Shown piece after piece: positions 23,804 through 32,133 of a DNA stretch of 64,000 bases. Both the position numbers and the translations under genes were made by a program. Source of the DNA: JACRAV01 sp964571235 (GTDB lineage Bacteria > Zixibacteria > MSB-5A5 > GN15 > FEB-12); the NCBI GenBank assembly GCA_964571235.1, contig CAZNAI010000003.1:186001-250000 (forward strand), given 5' to 3'. How positions within the stretch are numbered: position 1 is the first letter of the stretch; each line of letters starts with the position of its first letter. The notes under the pieces are model-generated. The model was not told where the DNA came from and ran no database searches. It saw nothing but the letters and a program-made list of their open reading frames with translations.

Positions 23804-26437
23804 ATGAAGCGACTTTCATTTTGCCTCGCGATCCTTCTGCTTCTGAGTTTCGGACTCGTCTCAGCTCAGACCGTGGATATCACGCTGAACAAAGCAGGTA
23901 TCACGGGCGCACTTCTCGGGACGGCTGACACCCTCTTTTTGGGCGGTGGCGCTAACCTTGTGAAGTTCCCAATTAGATACGACAACAAGTACCCGAACGG
24001 CTTCGCCGTTTCCAACGCCTATCAGGTGTACTCGCCCGATGGCGCGACCTGGGCCCACGCTTCCGCCAATGGTGGAAACGTGAAGGGTCTTCCGGCCGCC
24101 ATGTTTGGTATCTGGATTGACTCGACCGGCGATGTGCCGAAACCTGAATTCGGTGGCTTGTACAAGTTCAACTTGTTTGGCGCCGACGGCCTCGGCAAAG
24201 ACACCTGTATGTTCTCGGGTGCCGCCAACGATGCCGCTCAGACTGCCTATCCGCCGAACCATGCTGGCGACTTCTTCAAGATCATTCTGAACTTGACCGC
24301 CGCCGACTCCGGCAAGCACATCTGTTTTGACTCCGCCTCCAACTACCCGCCGTCGGGAACCTGGAAGTGGCCGTCATTTAACGTCGTGCCGGCTTTCAAC
24401 GCTTTCCCGACCTGGGGCGGTCCGTACTGCTTCACCTTGGCGAAAGTGCGTAATCTTCCTCCGTCCTTTGTGCAGTGCCCGACCAACTTGACTGGAAGCC
24501 ACTGCAATTCGTTCTCGTTTGATTTCAACGCGACCGATCCTGATGGCCCGGCCCCGATCGTGTTCTCGCTGGTTTCGGGTATCGGCTCGATCGATCCCGT
24601 CACTGGTATGTACACTGCTAACGGCGTGGCCGTCGGCACCCACAATGTGGTTGTTGGCGTCTCCGATCCGGCTGGTTCGGGTCAAGTGACCACCTGCGCG
24701 TTCGATGTCGTCTCGACCAACGTTGGTCCGACCATCGCTTGCCCGGGTGGCACTCCGTTCATTTCAGTTGGCGACACCAAGACTCAGGACGTGAACGCGA
24801 CTGATGATTGCGACCCGCTGACCTTCTCCATCGTGTCAAGCACCCTTACCGGTGCCACGATTGATCCGTTGACCGGTATTGTCACTTACACCGGTAACAT
24901 CGCCGACACCACCAATGGTGGCGTGCACTGTGCCGTGATTAGCGTGACCGACGGTATCGAAACCTCCGAGTGCACCGTGTGCTGGCAGGTTTCTCCGGGT
25001 TGTGCGTATGAACTCACCATTGAGAAGAAGCACAACGTTCTTCAGGGCATGTTTGAAAACGTCGACATCATTCTTTCCAAGATTGATGCCGCCGAAGGCC
25101 TTGGCGGTTTCGACCTGCTGATCGCCTATGACAACTCTGCTCTGTCGTTCCAGGCCGCCACTGAAGGCGCCATCTACACCCAGTGTGGATGGGAATATTT
25201 CACCTATCGTTTCGGCGCGAACGGTAACTGCTCCGGTGGTTGCCCGAGTGGCTTGATCCGCATAGTTGGAATCGCCGAGACCAACAACGGCGCCAACCAC
25301 CCGACCTGCACCTCGCCGAAGTATGTTGGCGCTCTGCCGACCACTCTGGCTCATCTGCAGTTCCTCGTTTCGAATAACCGTACACTGGAATGCCAGTATG
25401 TGCCGATCCGCTTCTTCTGGGTCGAGTGCGGCGACAACTCGTTGTCGAACGCCTCCGGTTCGAAGTTGTTCGTCAACTGCAAAGTGTTCGATTATGACAA
25501 CGAGAACCCGATCAACGATGCCTCTTTCGGTCTCCCGGGTTACCTCGGCGTGCCGAATTCTTGCATTACCTCGGTGCCCGGTAAGGCCGCCGTGGAACGC
25601 AACATCGACATGCACAACGGTGGTATCGACATCGTCTGCGCCGACTCGATCGACGCCCGCGGTGATATCAACCTGAACGGTCTTGGCTATGAAATCGCCG
25701 ACGCCGTTATGTTCACCAACTACTTCATCTATGGCCTCTCTGCGTTCGTCGGACACGTTCCGGGCTCGCAGGCCGCTTCTGATGTCAACGCTGATGGTAT
25801 CTCGTTGTCGGTTGCCGACCTCGTGTACCTGATCCGTGTCATCGTTGGCGACGCTCTCCCGTATCCGAAGCCGACCAACCTGTCTGCCTCCGTAACCACG
25901 GACAACGGCGTGACAGTTGAAGGCGTCGAACTCGGCGCAGTGTTCATGGTTCTGAAGGGTGAAGTGACCCCGATCTCCACCACCAAAGATGCCAACATGG
26001 TCTATGCGTACGACGGCACCAACACCCGCGTGTTGTTCACCGTTCCGTTCGACATCAACCAGTATGGTAAGGTGATGACTGGCTTCAACGGTCAGTTGCT
26101 GGAGAACGCCGGAGCCGAAATCGTCTCCATCGAAATGGCTGACGTTCATGGCTTCGCGGTGAAGGAAGCTCTGCCGACCGAGTACGCTCTGTTGCAGAAC
26201 TACCCGAACCCGTTCAACCCGACCACGAAGGTTGCCTTTGACATGCCGAAAGCCGGCGACTATAAGATCTCGGTCTATAACGTGACCGGTCAGAAAGTCA
26301 CCGAAATCGTCGGTTCTGCCAATGCTGGCCGAATCGTCCGCGAACTCGACATGACCAACAACGCTTCTGGCGTGTACTTCTACAAGCTCGAAGCCGATGG
26401 CTTCACAGCTACCAAGAAGGCCGTCCTGTTGAAGTAA
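23804..26437 (+). CDS. Large exported protein: novel N-terminal domain, Ig-like, cohesin-like, dockerin and sorting domains
   Basis: 877 residues. Order: signal peptide 1-21; an unnamed domain about 25-212, shared with the product at 47375 ('FSGAANDAAQTAYPPN', 'SASNYPPSGTWKWP'); two Ig/cadherin-like modules about 215-400 ('SFDFNATDPDG'); a cohesin-like module about 400-600 ('GGFDLLIAYDNSALSF'); dockerin-like loops about 618-690 ('GDINLNGLGYEIADAV', 'SDVNADGISLSVADL'); a beta module; and the sorting domain 789-877 ('LLQNYPNPFNPTTKVAF' to 'KKAVLLK'). Codon choice is strikingly narrow, avoiding TTA, CTA and TCA, which points to very high expression, as for an S-layer or major surface protein (inference). 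Confidence 0.92.
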   Translation: MKRLSFCLAILLLLSFGLVSAQTVDITLNKAGITGALLGTADTLFLGGGANLVKFPIRYDNKYPNGFAVSNAYQVYSPDGATWAHASANGGNVKGLPAAMFGIWIDSTGDVPKPEFGGLYKFNLFGADGLGKDTCMFSGAANDAAQTAYPPNHAGDFFKIILNLTAADSGKHICFDSASNYPPSGTWKWPSFNVVPAFNAFPTWGGPYCFTLAKVRNLPPSFVQCPTNLTGSHCNSFSFDFNATDPDGPAPIVFSLVSGIGSIDPVTGMYTANGVAVGTHNVVVGVSDPAGSGQVTTCAFDVVSTNVGPTIACPGGTPFISVGDTKTQDVNATDDCDPLTFSIVSSTLTGATIDPLTGIVTYTGNIADTTNGGVHCAVISVTDGIETSECTVCWQVSPGCAYELTIEKKHNVLQGMFENVDIILSKIDAAEGLGGFDLLIAYDNSALSFQAATEGAIYTQCGWEYFTYRFGANGNCSGGCPSGLIRIVGIAETNNGANHPTCTSPKYVGALPTTLAHLQFLVSNNRTLECQYVPIRFFWVECGDNSLSNASGSKLFVNCKVFDYDNENPINDASFGLPGYLGVPNSCITSVPGKAAVERNIDMHNGGIDIVCADSIDARGDINLNGLGYEIADAVMFTNYFIYGLSAFVGHVPGSQAASDVNADGISLSVADLVYLIRVIVGDALPYPKPTNLSASVTTDNGVTVEGVELGAVFMVLKGEVTPISTTKDANMVYAYDGTNTRVLFTVPFDINQYGKVMTGFNGQLLENAGAEIVSIEMADVHGFAVKEALPTEYALLQNYPNPFNPTTKVAFDMPKAGDYKISVYNVTGQKVTEIVGSANAGRIVRELDMTNNASGVYFYKLEADGFTATKKAVLLK

Positions 26438-26453
26438 TTTCGACTCGACATTT

Positions 26454-26488
26454 CCCCGGAGAGGTTCTATCCTCTCCGGGGATTTTTT
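26454..26488 (+). terminator. Intrinsic terminator of the 23804 gene
   Basis: CCCCGGAGAGG (26454-26464), loop TTCTAT, CCTCTCCGGGG (26471-26481), then ATTTTTT. An 11-bp perfect stem and a T-run 17 nt after the stop codon. Confidence 0.93.
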
Positions 26489-26980
26489 GCCGCGAGGAGA
26501 AACTGTATCGAGACTGAGTTAGCGAACTGAAGATTTATTCGTAGACGCACGACAGCGGAAAGGTGACCGGTTGCAAATGGCTGGCAAGGGATTGGTAAAG
26601 ACCATTGGTCTCCTTTTTTTGCGTTTACAGGTCGAGACGTTGGGAATGTTGGACAGATGTGCAGAACTTTGCGCTTTTGCTTGGGAAAGCAGAGGCATTT
26701 TTCCAGAAGATAATCCCCTCACGTTACTTCCGGATTCATACTGCAAGGAGTGGCTGTAAGCAATACTGGTATCGACCAAAGAATGTGCGGCCGTTGAGCT
26801 TTTGTAACTTGTTGCAGTCCTGATTCTTAAACGGACTTAAGAAACATCTTGCGGCAGTTAGGTAGCCTCCGAGCGAGGCGACCGGGACAATCGCCCTTGC
26901 GGGAACGTCCGTAACCAGGTTGGGTCTGGTGTTTGCTCAATAGGCTGGTGGCAACGTGGCCACAGGAATATATATAAGGT
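26489..26980. other. 490-bp non-coding region before the 26981 operon
   Basis: A 62-codon frame at 26571-26759 exists but has no ribosome binding site and no recognisable composition; I do not call it. The last 150 bp hold complementary short arms (CCTCCGAGCGAGG at 26867-26879; CCTTGCGGG), suggesting a structured leader. I could not match a known riboswitch. Confidence 0.45.
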
Positions 26981-29398
26981 ATGATGAAATTCGGTAAGAC
27001 ATTAATTGGTATCGCCTTAGCAGTCTTGGCTTTGGGTCTGACGGGTTCCGTGCAGGCTCAAGGCCAGGATTTGGTGTATATCGATTCGGTTGTTGCCGGA
27101 CCGGGGCAGGATGTTACTGTTCGATTCTCAGTAAAGAATATCGACTCGATTGCATCGATGTCGATCCCGATTACCTACGACACCTCGGTGCTGAAAATCA
27201 AATCGCTCAGCTATGCCGGATCACGAATCGAGGGATTCAGCAATAAGCTCACTACCCCGGCGACGATCACCAACGCTAACGGCCACTTTGTTCTGGCCGC
27301 ATTTCGACTAACTGAAAAGGCAATGCCCCCCGGTGACGGAATGGTCTTTTCCGCCGTCTTCACCGTGGCGTCATCGGCCTCTGACGGTCGCAACGGGAAG
27401 ATCGATTCGCTCTTCTATCCTCCGGGTGGCGAACTCCTGCTCGTCCGGGCGGTCACTGCCGCTTCTGTTCACCCGTTGTTTCGCGCCGGCAATGTCGCGG
27501 TATCGAGCCGACCGCCGGTATTTTCGGCATTGGCCGATCAGTCGGTGCTTGAGGGTGACACTCTTCGCCTCGTCATCTCAGCGGCTGATCCGGCTGGGCG
27601 ACCTGTTTCGCTGTCACTAATCTCCAAGCCTACCGGTGCGACTCTGATCGATAACGGAAACGGAACAGGCACAGTGACGTGGGTTCCAGACTTTGTTGGG
27701 CCGAATTCGGCTGATATGTCGCCGTTCACGATTGGCGTTCGGGCCACCAACGGCACCGCTTCGACCGACATGCAGGTGCGTTTGACGGTCATCAATAAAG
27801 ATCGCGCACCGGTGATCAGCACAATATCGACTATCTCCGTTCAGGCCGGTCAGCCGGTCAGTTTTTCGATGAGCGCGGCCGATCCGGATTTCGATCCGAT
27901 CCACTGGTCGCATTCGACACTCCCGCAGGGGGCATCCTTTGGCGCCGGCAATCCGGCGACCTTTACCTGGACTACCGCTCTGACCGATTCGGGTTCTCAG
28001 ATCGTAAAATTCACCGCCGCTGATCCGGTCGGATTTTCCGATACCGCGAGCGTGACCATCAATGTCGCCAAGACTATTATCTACGGACTCAAGCTCGACG
28101 AAAAATCAGGCGACCCGAATACCACTGTCGACTACTTTGTGTATCTGGACAACAAATTGCCTGTCTCATCATTCCGGCTGTTGTTTAATTACGATCCGTC
28201 GGTGCTAACACTTCTCGCCGTTACCAAAGAAGGAACGCGCACATCGGGATTTCCGGTTTTTGATGTCTCGACCAATGTCGGTGATATCGCCGGGAACACG
28301 CGGATAGTTGGCAATGTGAATTCCCCCGGTTCATCTACCAATCCCGCGCTGGGCGTCGGTAACGGGCCGATTGTAAAACTGTCGTTCAGGACCTCGGGGA
28401 ATATTATCTACGCCGGGCAGTATGTCCCGATACGATTCCAATTTTTGGATCCGCCGGTCAACAACGACAACACCATGACAGATTCTACCGGCACGAAGAT
28501 CGAACAGAGCGCGATTACCTATTCCGACGGCTCGCTTTTGATCAACTCGATTGGCACGGTGAAGATTGGTGATATCAATCTGAACGGGCTGGCGTACGAA
28601 ATCGCCGATGTTATTTACTTCTCGAATTTCTTCATCAATCCTTCGAAGTTTCCGTTCAATGCCCTGCAATACGCAAACTCGGATATCAATGGCGACCATG
28701 TTGTGGCGACCGTCGCCGATCTGGTGACACTTGTGAATATCATTGTGGGTGGCCAGGCGCCGAAGATCACAGGTGAGGAACCGGGCGCGGTCGAGATTGA
28801 AGTTACTTCGTCGAACAGTGGCGCAACGATCACCTCCAATAGTATAGAGCCAATCGGCGGGTTGTTGATCACGCTGGCTGTCGATAGCTCATTTGACGAA
28901 AGCCGGCTCCGGTTCAATTCAACCGGACTGAACTCGTTGGTTGCGCGATCTGGTGAAACCGTTCGCATTCTACTTTTTGACATGAGCGGACGGACACTTC
29001 CAGCCGGCACAAATGAACTGGTTTCGATTCCGGCTGGCGCGAGTGTACAAGAAGTAATGGTTTCGTCGGCCGAAGGGCAGTTGATGGCTTCGTCAATAAC
29101 GGCGGGAACTTCTCTGCCGTCCGAATTTTCGCTATCGCAGAATTATCCGAATCCTTTCAACCCGGAAACAAATATCGAATTTGCTTTGCCGAGCGCAGAC
29201 CGCGTTCGACTGGCGATCTATAATCTGCTCGGGCAGGAAGTCAGCGTGGTGGCCGAGGGTGACTACGCGGCTGGATCGCATACCGTTGTCTGGCGTGGAA
29301 CCGACAACACGGGCAATCACGTGGCCTCGGGGATGTATTTCTACCGGCTCGAAACGTCCCACGGGTCACACACGCGAAAGATGCTCTTGCTGAAGTGA
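26981..29398 (+). CDS. Exported protein with two cohesin-like, two Ig/cadherin-like, dockerin and sorting domains
   Basis: 805 residues. Signal peptide 1-26; cohesin-like module about 30-165 ('GPGQDVTVRFSVKNIDSIAS', 'ITYDTSVLKI'); Ig/cadherin-like modules about 177-272 and 276-365 ('SAADPAGRPVSLSL', 'SAADPDFDPI'); second cohesin-like module about 366-525 ('FRLLFNYDPSVLTLL'); dockerin loops about 528-600 ('GDINLNGLAYEIADV', 'SDINGDHVVATVADL'); sorting domain about 713-805 ('SQNYPNPFNPETNIEF' to 'RKMLLLK'). Adjacent ATGs at 26981 and 26984 are both possible. It is first gene of a three-gene unit ending at the terminator at 39000. Confidence 0.9.
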   Translation: MMKFGKTLIGIALAVLALGLTGSVQAQGQDLVYIDSVVAGPGQDVTVRFSVKNIDSIASMSIPITYDTSVLKIKSLSYAGSRIEGFSNKLTTPATITNANGHFVLAAFRLTEKAMPPGDGMVFSAVFTVASSASDGRNGKIDSLFYPPGGELLLVRAVTAASVHPLFRAGNVAVSSRPPVFSALADQSVLEGDTLRLVISAADPAGRPVSLSLISKPTGATLIDNGNGTGTVTWVPDFVGPNSADMSPFTIGVRATNGTASTDMQVRLTVINKDRAPVISTISTISVQAGQPVSFSMSAADPDFDPIHWSHSTLPQGASFGAGNPATFTWTTALTDSGSQIVKFTAADPVGFSDTASVTINVAKTIIYGLKLDEKSGDPNTTVDYFVYLDNKLPVSSFRLLFNYDPSVLTLLAVTKEGTRTSGFPVFDVSTNVGDIAGNTRIVGNVNSPGSSTNPALGVGNGPIVKLSFRTSGNIIYAGQYVPIRFQFLDPPVNNDNTMTDSTGTKIEQSAITYSDGSLLINSIGTVKIGDINLNGLAYEIADVIYFSNFFINPSKFPFNALQYANSDINGDHVVATVADLVTLVNIIVGGQAPKITGEEPGAVEIEVTSSNSGATITSNSIEPIGGLLITLAVDSSFDESRLRFNSTGLNSLVARSGETVRILLFDMSGRTLPAGTNELVSIPAGASVQEVMVSSAEGQLMASSITAGTSLPSEFSLSQNYPNPFNPETNIEFALPSADRVRLAIYNLLGQEVSVVAEGDYAAGSHTVVWRGTDNTGNHVASGMYFYRLETSHGSHTRKMLLLK

Positions 29399-29445
29399 GC
29401 CGGACGAATATGATAAAACGTTTCTTTACCAATATAGAGGACCCT

Positions 29446-32121
29446 ATGAGGTGGATGAAAATCCTGCTGGTAGTGTTGGTGGCGGCGGTCGCCATAGGCG
29501 GACCGGCCCAAGCTCAAATCGGATGCGCCGATCTAACAAAATCAGCCAAAGACTCGGTGATGGCGATGGGTTTCACGGGAAGGCCGGGGGACACCGTTCT
29601 CCTGCCGATCCTGATGAAAAACGACTCAATCTGCGTAGGATTTCAGATTCTGCTGAGGTACGACACCTCGAAACTGACGCCGATTTTCCTGCGCGACTCT
29701 GTCTGCGACTCGGTAGATGCGTTCGATCAGTGCGTTCGGTACGCAGTCGATACCACCTTTGTCGATCACCTGGTTGCAGGGAGATTAGTTGAACTGGACA
29801 GTACCGATGGTCCGTTCGGCGGGTTTATTTACGACACGGTAACAAACTTCAACATCAATCTCTTTGAACAGCGCCGCAATGTGCTGGCTATGAACTTTCT
29901 GCCAACTCTGAACAAACTTGATTCCGTAGCAGGAGGACGGGGCGTGATTGCCTTTGTGAAGTTCAGGATGAGGCCGGGCTTGCCGCACCTGTCGACGGGT
30001 TCTTCTACATTTTATGAGGCCAACATATGCGTAGACACCGGTATTCCGCCGGTGACAGTTTGTTATGATGGATGTAACGAGACTCAAATCGTGCTCGCGG
30101 AAATCTTACCCGGATCGACCGAAACACAGACGATTCAAGTCTATCCATCGACCCGAAGCTTTAGTTTTCAGGTAGACACCAATAGTGTGCCCGATCCGAC
30201 CATTACGTTTGGCGCTAACCCGACACAAATCTCGGCAGGTGGTTCGTCGCTACTTACCTGGACAGCCACTAATGCCGACTCGGTGGTGATATCGGCAAAT
30301 CAGTCGCTCTCGGGATTCCCGCTTAAATCCACGACGCTCATTTCTTCGGTGCAGGTGTCGCCAACGGTGACCACTGTCTTCACCGCTAAGGCGTTTAAGG
30401 GATCTTCTAAGTCTGACACAAAAACCGCCACAGTAACTGTTGGAACACCACCGACATGCAATTTGATTTTCTCCTACGTGCCAAGCACACAAGCCTACAC
30501 GATCAATCAGGGTGAAACGGTCGCGTTTCAAGTTACGAATACCGGTATCTCCGGTCAGACAATAACACTTACTGCTAGTTCGCTTCCGAACAATGCGACC
30601 TTTGCGCCATCGAATCCCGTCATTGGGACAACGTCGGCGACCGGCAATTTCAGTTTCACTCCCGATTTCAATCAGAAAGGTTCATTTCAGATCACTTTCA
30701 ATGCAACTAACGGCACTTGCAACGCAACACCGTCGACCGTGTTGATCGTGGTCAACGAACTGGAAAAAGACCGTCTCTTCTCGACATCGGCGGCCAAGCA
30801 GAAACCGGTTGGCGGCCTGCGCGGTACTGGCGGGATCAAATTCCCGATCAACTTGATTTCGGCCAAGACTGTCTACGGAATCAGCTTTGATATGGATTTT
30901 CCGTTTAACTACCTTTTGGTCGACTCGTTCACAGTCACTGGAAGAATTCCCGATTACGCCGTATACGATAACCTCGGCGAATTCCCCGGCACCGTGCGCG
31001 TGGCGACTTTCGGTCTGATCAACGATTCAGTAAAGACTGATACAAGTACCGCGATTCTGTACGCCTACATGACTTTAGATTCCAACGCGGTGCCGTGGAC
31101 GGATTACCCGATCAACATGCGCAATGGGCGCGAATCGGTGAACCCCAATCCGAATTTCCCGTCACTGGAACTTCAGACCGACTCGGGTATAGTTCAGTGC
31201 GATAATCCGGGGGATGTCAACTTAGATAAGATCATCGACGTCGCCGATTTCGTGAACATCGTTTCATCGATTATTCAGACATTCACATTGAACAATCGCC
31301 AATTCCGCGCCGCCGACCTGATCGTGAACGACTCGGTCAATGTCTTTGACCTGGTCGCAGATATTAACTTGTTTTACAATCGCCCGATTAACCCCGCCCC
31401 GCCGGTCCCGCCGGCTCCGGCCTCGGTTGCGCTGAACTATAGCGATATTCCGATGGGCGGCTCGGAGATGGTGGTAGTTACCTCGGAACTGCCGCAGGAA
31501 GTTGCGGCGGTGCAGATGGATGTCGGGTATGATCCCAACGCAGTAACCATGGGAATTCCACAGGTGACCGTCGACAACGCAAATTACGTTCTGCAATACA
31601 AAGACAACGGCGCCGGCAAATTGCGCGTGCTCTTGTACGCCACAAATCCGGGCAAGACCGCCGAGCTGATGCAGGCCGGAGCGGCCAATCTGGTCAATAT
31701 TCCGGTGTACGCTAAGACCAATATAACCGCCGGTGATAAGAACAAACTGCGTCTGACCCAGGCGCTCTTGTCGACCTCGAACGCCGCGTCGATCACCGTG
31801 ACAGGAACCGACGCACCGCTTCCGACCGGCTTTGCCCTTTCGCAGAACTATCCGAATCCATTTAACCCGACCACCGTGATCGAATATTCGATCGGTGCGT
31901 TCGAGGATGGCAGTGCCCGCAAGAGAATACAGCTTGGCGTATATAACGTGCTCGGTCAATTAGTACGGACACTATATGACGGCGAGCGGAGCCCCGGAAA
32001 TTACCAGGAGGAATGGGACGCGACCAACACAACTGGTCAGCGGGTCTCCAGCGGTGTTTACCTGTATCGTCTCCAGGTCGGCGCCGAGAAGCAAACCAAG
32101 AAGATGCTCTTGTTGAAGTAG
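29446..32121 (+). CDS. Exported protein with cohesin-like, Ig-like, dockerin and sorting domains
   Basis: 891 residues from the ATG at 29446 (AGAGG 5 nt upstream; earlier in-frame starts would put a charged segment ahead of the signal peptide). Order: signal peptide 1-23; cohesin-like about 30-235 ('CVGFQILLRYDTSKL'); Ig-like about 248-340; a second Ig-like about 345-435; a cohesin-like module about 445-585; dockerin loops 588-650 ('GDVNLDKIIDVADFVNI', 'NDSVNVFDLVADINLF'); another cohesin-like module about 660-785 ('VAAVQMDVGYDPNAV'); sorting domain 792-891 ('SQNYPNPFNPTTVIEY' to 'KKMLLLK'). Separated by 47 nt from the previous gene and 12 nt from the next, so cotranscribed. Confidence 0.88.
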   Translation: MRWMKILLVVLVAAVAIGGPAQAQIGCADLTKSAKDSVMAMGFTGRPGDTVLLPILMKNDSICVGFQILLRYDTSKLTPIFLRDSVCDSVDAFDQCVRYAVDTTFVDHLVAGRLVELDSTDGPFGGFIYDTVTNFNINLFEQRRNVLAMNFLPTLNKLDSVAGGRGVIAFVKFRMRPGLPHLSTGSSTFYEANICVDTGIPPVTVCYDGCNETQIVLAEILPGSTETQTIQVYPSTRSFSFQVDTNSVPDPTITFGANPTQISAGGSSLLTWTATNADSVVISANQSLSGFPLKSTTLISSVQVSPTVTTVFTAKAFKGSSKSDTKTATVTVGTPPTCNLIFSYVPSTQAYTINQGETVAFQVTNTGISGQTITLTASSLPNNATFAPSNPVIGTTSATGNFSFTPDFNQKGSFQITFNATNGTCNATPSTVLIVVNELEKDRLFSTSAAKQKPVGGLRGTGGIKFPINLISAKTVYGISFDMDFPFNYLLVDSFTVTGRIPDYAVYDNLGEFPGTVRVATFGLINDSVKTDTSTAILYAYMTLDSNAVPWTDYPINMRNGRESVNPNPNFPSLELQTDSGIVQCDNPGDVNLDKIIDVADFVNIVSSIIQTFTLNNRQFRAADLIVNDSVNVFDLVADINLFYNRPINPAPPVPPAPASVALNYSDIPMGGSEMVVVTSELPQEVAAVQMDVGYDPNAVTMGIPQVTVDNANYVLQYKDNGAGKLRVLLYATNPGKTAELMQAGAANLVNIPVYAKTNITAGDKNKLRLTQALLSTSNAASITVTGTDAPLPTGFALSQNYPNPFNPTTVIEYSIGAFEDGSARKRIQLGVYNVLGQLVRTLYDGERSPGNYQEEWDATNTTGQRVSSGVYLYRLQVGAEKQTKKMLLLK

Positions 32122-32133
32122 AGGAGCGAGGAA

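Noticed and set aside
24836..26149. 437-codon open frame on the minus strand inside the 23804 gene
   Set aside because: It mirrors the codon bias of the real gene (few TTA, CTA, TCA codons), lacks a ribosome site, and its translation has low-complexity antisense character (His/Val/Arg/Gly-rich).
26571..26759. 62-codon plus-strand frame in the gap before the 26981 gene
   Set aside because: No Shine-Dalgarno sequence, random composition, and it begins close after the terminator at 26454 without a promoter.
26840..26960. Possible c-di-GMP (GEMM) riboswitch suggested by GGTAGC and nearby short arms
   Set aside because: The required GGGACGCAAAGCC-like and ACC...GGTAGC helices cannot be lined up; only the short GGTAGC string matches.
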